Under the pieces are notes generated by a model. The model saw only the letters and a list, made by a program, of their open reading frames with translations. It did no database searches and was not told the origin of the DNA. A DNA stretch of 43,007 nucleotides, taken from positions 1-43,007 of the forward strand of contig ONTZ01000026.1 in NCBI GenBank assembly GCA_900320905.1. Reading direction: 5' to 3'. This DNA is from an uncultured Prevotella sp. (GTDB taxonomy: Bacteria; Bacteroidota; Bacteroidia; Bacteroidales; Bacteroidaceae). The stretch's first letter is position 1. Every line of letters starts with the position of its first letter. The position numbers were made by a program, and so were the translations under genes. Positions 41,312 to 43,007 of the stretch are shown here, piece after piece.

Positions 41312-43007
41312 ATGAAACCAATCTCTATTACCTCTATGATGCGCCGCATAAGCGCAGTTGCGTTGTTGCTGTTCTTATGCGCGTCAGCATTTGCCTTTAA
41401 GGACGGTAGTTACACATTCAGTGTGAATAGTGATGGAGAATCAGTAACCATCACGAGTCATGATGACAAGAATGCCACGTCCATATGGATTCCTTCGACT
41501 GCCTATGATGCCGACAAAGAGAAGTCATATGATGTCACTGCCATCGGTAGCAATGTGTTTAGGAACTACCTTGATTTAACATCCATTACTTTTCTGGCAT
41601 CAATTGAGTATATAGGACAAAATGCTTTTTCTGGATGTTTACAATTAGAAGAATTTTATGTTCCGAGTAGTGTAAAGACACTGGCTACTGGTGTCTTTCA
41701 AGGTTGTAGAAGCCTTCATTCTGTTACCCTAAATGCAGGATTAATAAATCTTGGAGAAAACAGTTATCCCTATACTGGCGTTTTTGAGGACTGCTCCAGT
41801 TTGAAAGAGGTAAAACTACCTGGGACTGTGAAATATGTTGGAAGTAACACATTTGGTAATTGTACCTCTCTTGAAAGCGTTGATTTGAATTATGGTCTTC
41901 TAACCATTGGTTCGAATGCATTCTATAATTGTTCTTCTCTAAATAAAATTGTAATTCCTAATACTGTTCAGGAAATAGGTAGTGCTATATTTCAGGGCTG
42001 TAATATATTGGAAGATGCGACCATTGGAAGCAAAGTCCAATCAATGGGTAATGGCATTTTTAGTAATTGCAATTCCTTGAATAAAGTTACAATAGAAAAC
42101 GGTTGTAGTATTATAGGACAGGAAACTTTTTCCGGATGTTCATCGTTGAAAACTATTGTTATCCCGGGAACAGTAAAATACATTAATATGGGAGCATTCA
42201 GGGACTGTACCTCGCTGGAGAGCGTAATCCTGAATGAAGGCATCCTGTACATCGGTGAGAATTCATATCCCTACACAGGCGTATTCCAGGGATGCAACCG
42301 TCTGAAGTCCATTAAGATCCCGACTACCGTCATCAATATATGTCGCAATGCCTTTTATGGATGTACTTCCCTTGAAAGCGCAGAATTGAGCGAGGGACTT
42401 CAGACGATAAGCAACTATGCATTCTACAACTGCTCAAGTCTCAAGTCAATAGTCATTCCGAACACAGTGGAGACGGTAGGTGAAGAGGGCTTCGTCGGAT
42501 GTTCCAGCCTTGCGAGTGCTGTTGTTGGCAGGAAGGTTTCCTCAATGGGAGCCAGGACCTTTCAGAACTGCAAGTCCTTGAGTTCACTAACAATCGAGGA
42601 GGGGTGCAGTATGATCAGCGAGGAAGCCTTTGCAGGTTGTATCGCCTTACCCAATGTCGCTATTCCCGGTTCCGTGCAGAATATAAAAATGGGAGCGTTC
42701 AGGGACTGTACCTCGCTGGAAAGTGTTACCCTGAATGAGGGCATCCTGTACATCGGTGAGAATTTATATCCCTACACAGGTGCCTTCCAGGGGTGCAACC
42801 GTCTGAAGTCCATTAAGATTCCGAGTACCGTCATCAATATATGTCGTAATGCCTTTTATGGGTGTACTTCACTTGAAAGCGCAGAATTGAGCGAGGGACT
42901 CCAGACCATAAGCAACTATGTGTTCTACAACTGTTCAAGCCTCAAGTCAATAGCCATTCCGAACACGGTGGAAACGGTAGGTGAACAGGTCTTCGTCGGA
43001 TGTTCCA
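41312..43007 (+). CDS. BspA-like leucine-rich-repeat surface protein (partial, 3' end outside window)
   Basis: The frame is open from ATG 41312 to the window edge (565 codons, no stop). An N-terminal signal peptide (ISAVALLLFLCASAFA) may start at the first ATG or at the ATG pair at 41336. The rest is built of about 23-residue LRR_5 units of the Treponema/BspA type, each with an F-x-x-C-x-S-L core (for example AFYNCSSL, AFRDCTSLESV). BspA proteins bind fibronectin, fibrinogen or other bacteria; that role is known for the family only. Units form a 501-bp super-repeat. The first part (to about 42180) is AT-rich in codon choice; later copies are GC-richer. Confidence 0.88.
   Translation, partial: MKPISITSMMRRISAVALLLFLCASAFAFKDGSYTFSVNSDGESVTITSHDDKNATSIWIPSTAYDADKEKSYDVTAIGSNVFRNYLDLTSITFLASIEYIGQNAFSGCLQLEEFYVPSSVKTLATGVFQGCRSLHSVTLNAGLINLGENSYPYTGVFEDCSSLKEVKLPGTVKYVGSNTFGNCTSLESVDLNYGLLTIGSNAFYNCSSLNKIVIPNTVQEIGSAIFQGCNILEDATIGSKVQSMGNGIFSNCNSLNKVTIENGCSIIGQETFSGCSSLKTIVIPGTVKYINMGAFRDCTSLESVILNEGILYIGENSYPYTGVFQGCNRLKSIKIPTTVINICRNAFYGCTSLESAELSEGLQTISNYAFYNCSSLKSIVIPNTVETVGEEGFVGCSSLASAVVGRKVSSMGARTFQNCKSLSSLTIEEGCSMISEEAFAGCIALPNVAIPGSVQNIKMGAFRDCTSLESVTLNEGILYIGENLYPYTGAFQGCNRLKSIKIPSTVINICRNAFYGCTSLESAELSEGLQTISNYVFYNCSSLKSIAIPNTVETVGEQVFVGCS
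41687..43007 (+). repeat. 501-bp super-repeat in the LRR gene
   Basis: Equivalent points lie at about 41687, 42188 and 42689. The second and third copies are nearly identical at DNA level as far as the window goes; the first is clearly diverged and AT-richer. Each covers 167 codons, about seven LRR units. Confidence 0.8.

Overview
The window comes from a Bacteroidota chromosome, most likely a Prevotella-type member of the Bacteroidales. The evidence is: promoters with a TAnnTTTG -7 box (often TTTG about 20 bases upstream) and few Shine-Dalgarno sites; a 10-gene nuo operon with fused nuoCD and no nuoEFG; a mannan operon in the Bacteroides fragilis gene order (GH26, GH130, GPH symporter, mannobiose 2-epimerase); a hybrid two-component-like regulator; and surface proteins with FISUMP and BspA-type LRR_5 repeats. 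The species cannot be fixed from the sequence. No tRNA, rRNA, CRISPR array, integrase or intact transposable element was seen.

Layout. (1) 273-10500, minus: nuoA-B-CD-H-I-J-K-L-M-N, a tightly packed complex I operon with its own promoter and terminator. (2) 10501-11591: a decayed stretch with a C-terminal F5/8 type C domain fragment that keeps its terminator, and a frameshifted remnant of an N-acetylmuramoyl-L-alanine amidase. (3) 11592-19210, minus: six mannan genes (GH5, CE7-like esterase, GH26, GH130, GPH symporter, AGE-family epimerase). Together they would cut acetylated mannan/glucomannan, take up mannobiose, epimerise it to mannosyl-glucose and phosphorolyse it. No SusC/SusD pair is present. 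(4) 19432-29731, plus: a large MscS-type channel, then kdsA, kdsD, a degenerate hybrid two-component protein, a phospholipase D/cardiolipin synthase-like protein and an acyltransferase. The last five are packed like one envelope operon. (5) 29691-32744, minus: an orphan solute-binding lipoprotein and a TPR protein. (6) 32831-36797, plus: radA followed by a three-repeat FISUMP protein. A second, slightly diverged copy of the last 21 codons of radA lies beyond the FISUMP gene, next to a strong terminator, which suggests that the FISUMP gene was inserted at the end of radA. (7) 36929-38509, minus: a GH30 glycosidase. (8) 38781-43007, plus: pgk, an Rpn-type PD-(D/E)XK protein with an in-frame 12-bp repeat, and the 5' part of a BspA-like LRR gene that runs off the window.

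The most unusual items are the hybrid two-component protein that lacks the ATPase domain, the phospho-accepting His and the receiver Asp; the displaced radA tail; a 10-bp-phased CCTAGG array inside the nuo operon; the short tandem repeats in promoter regions; and the abrupt codon-usage change together with a 501-bp super-repeat in the LRR gene.
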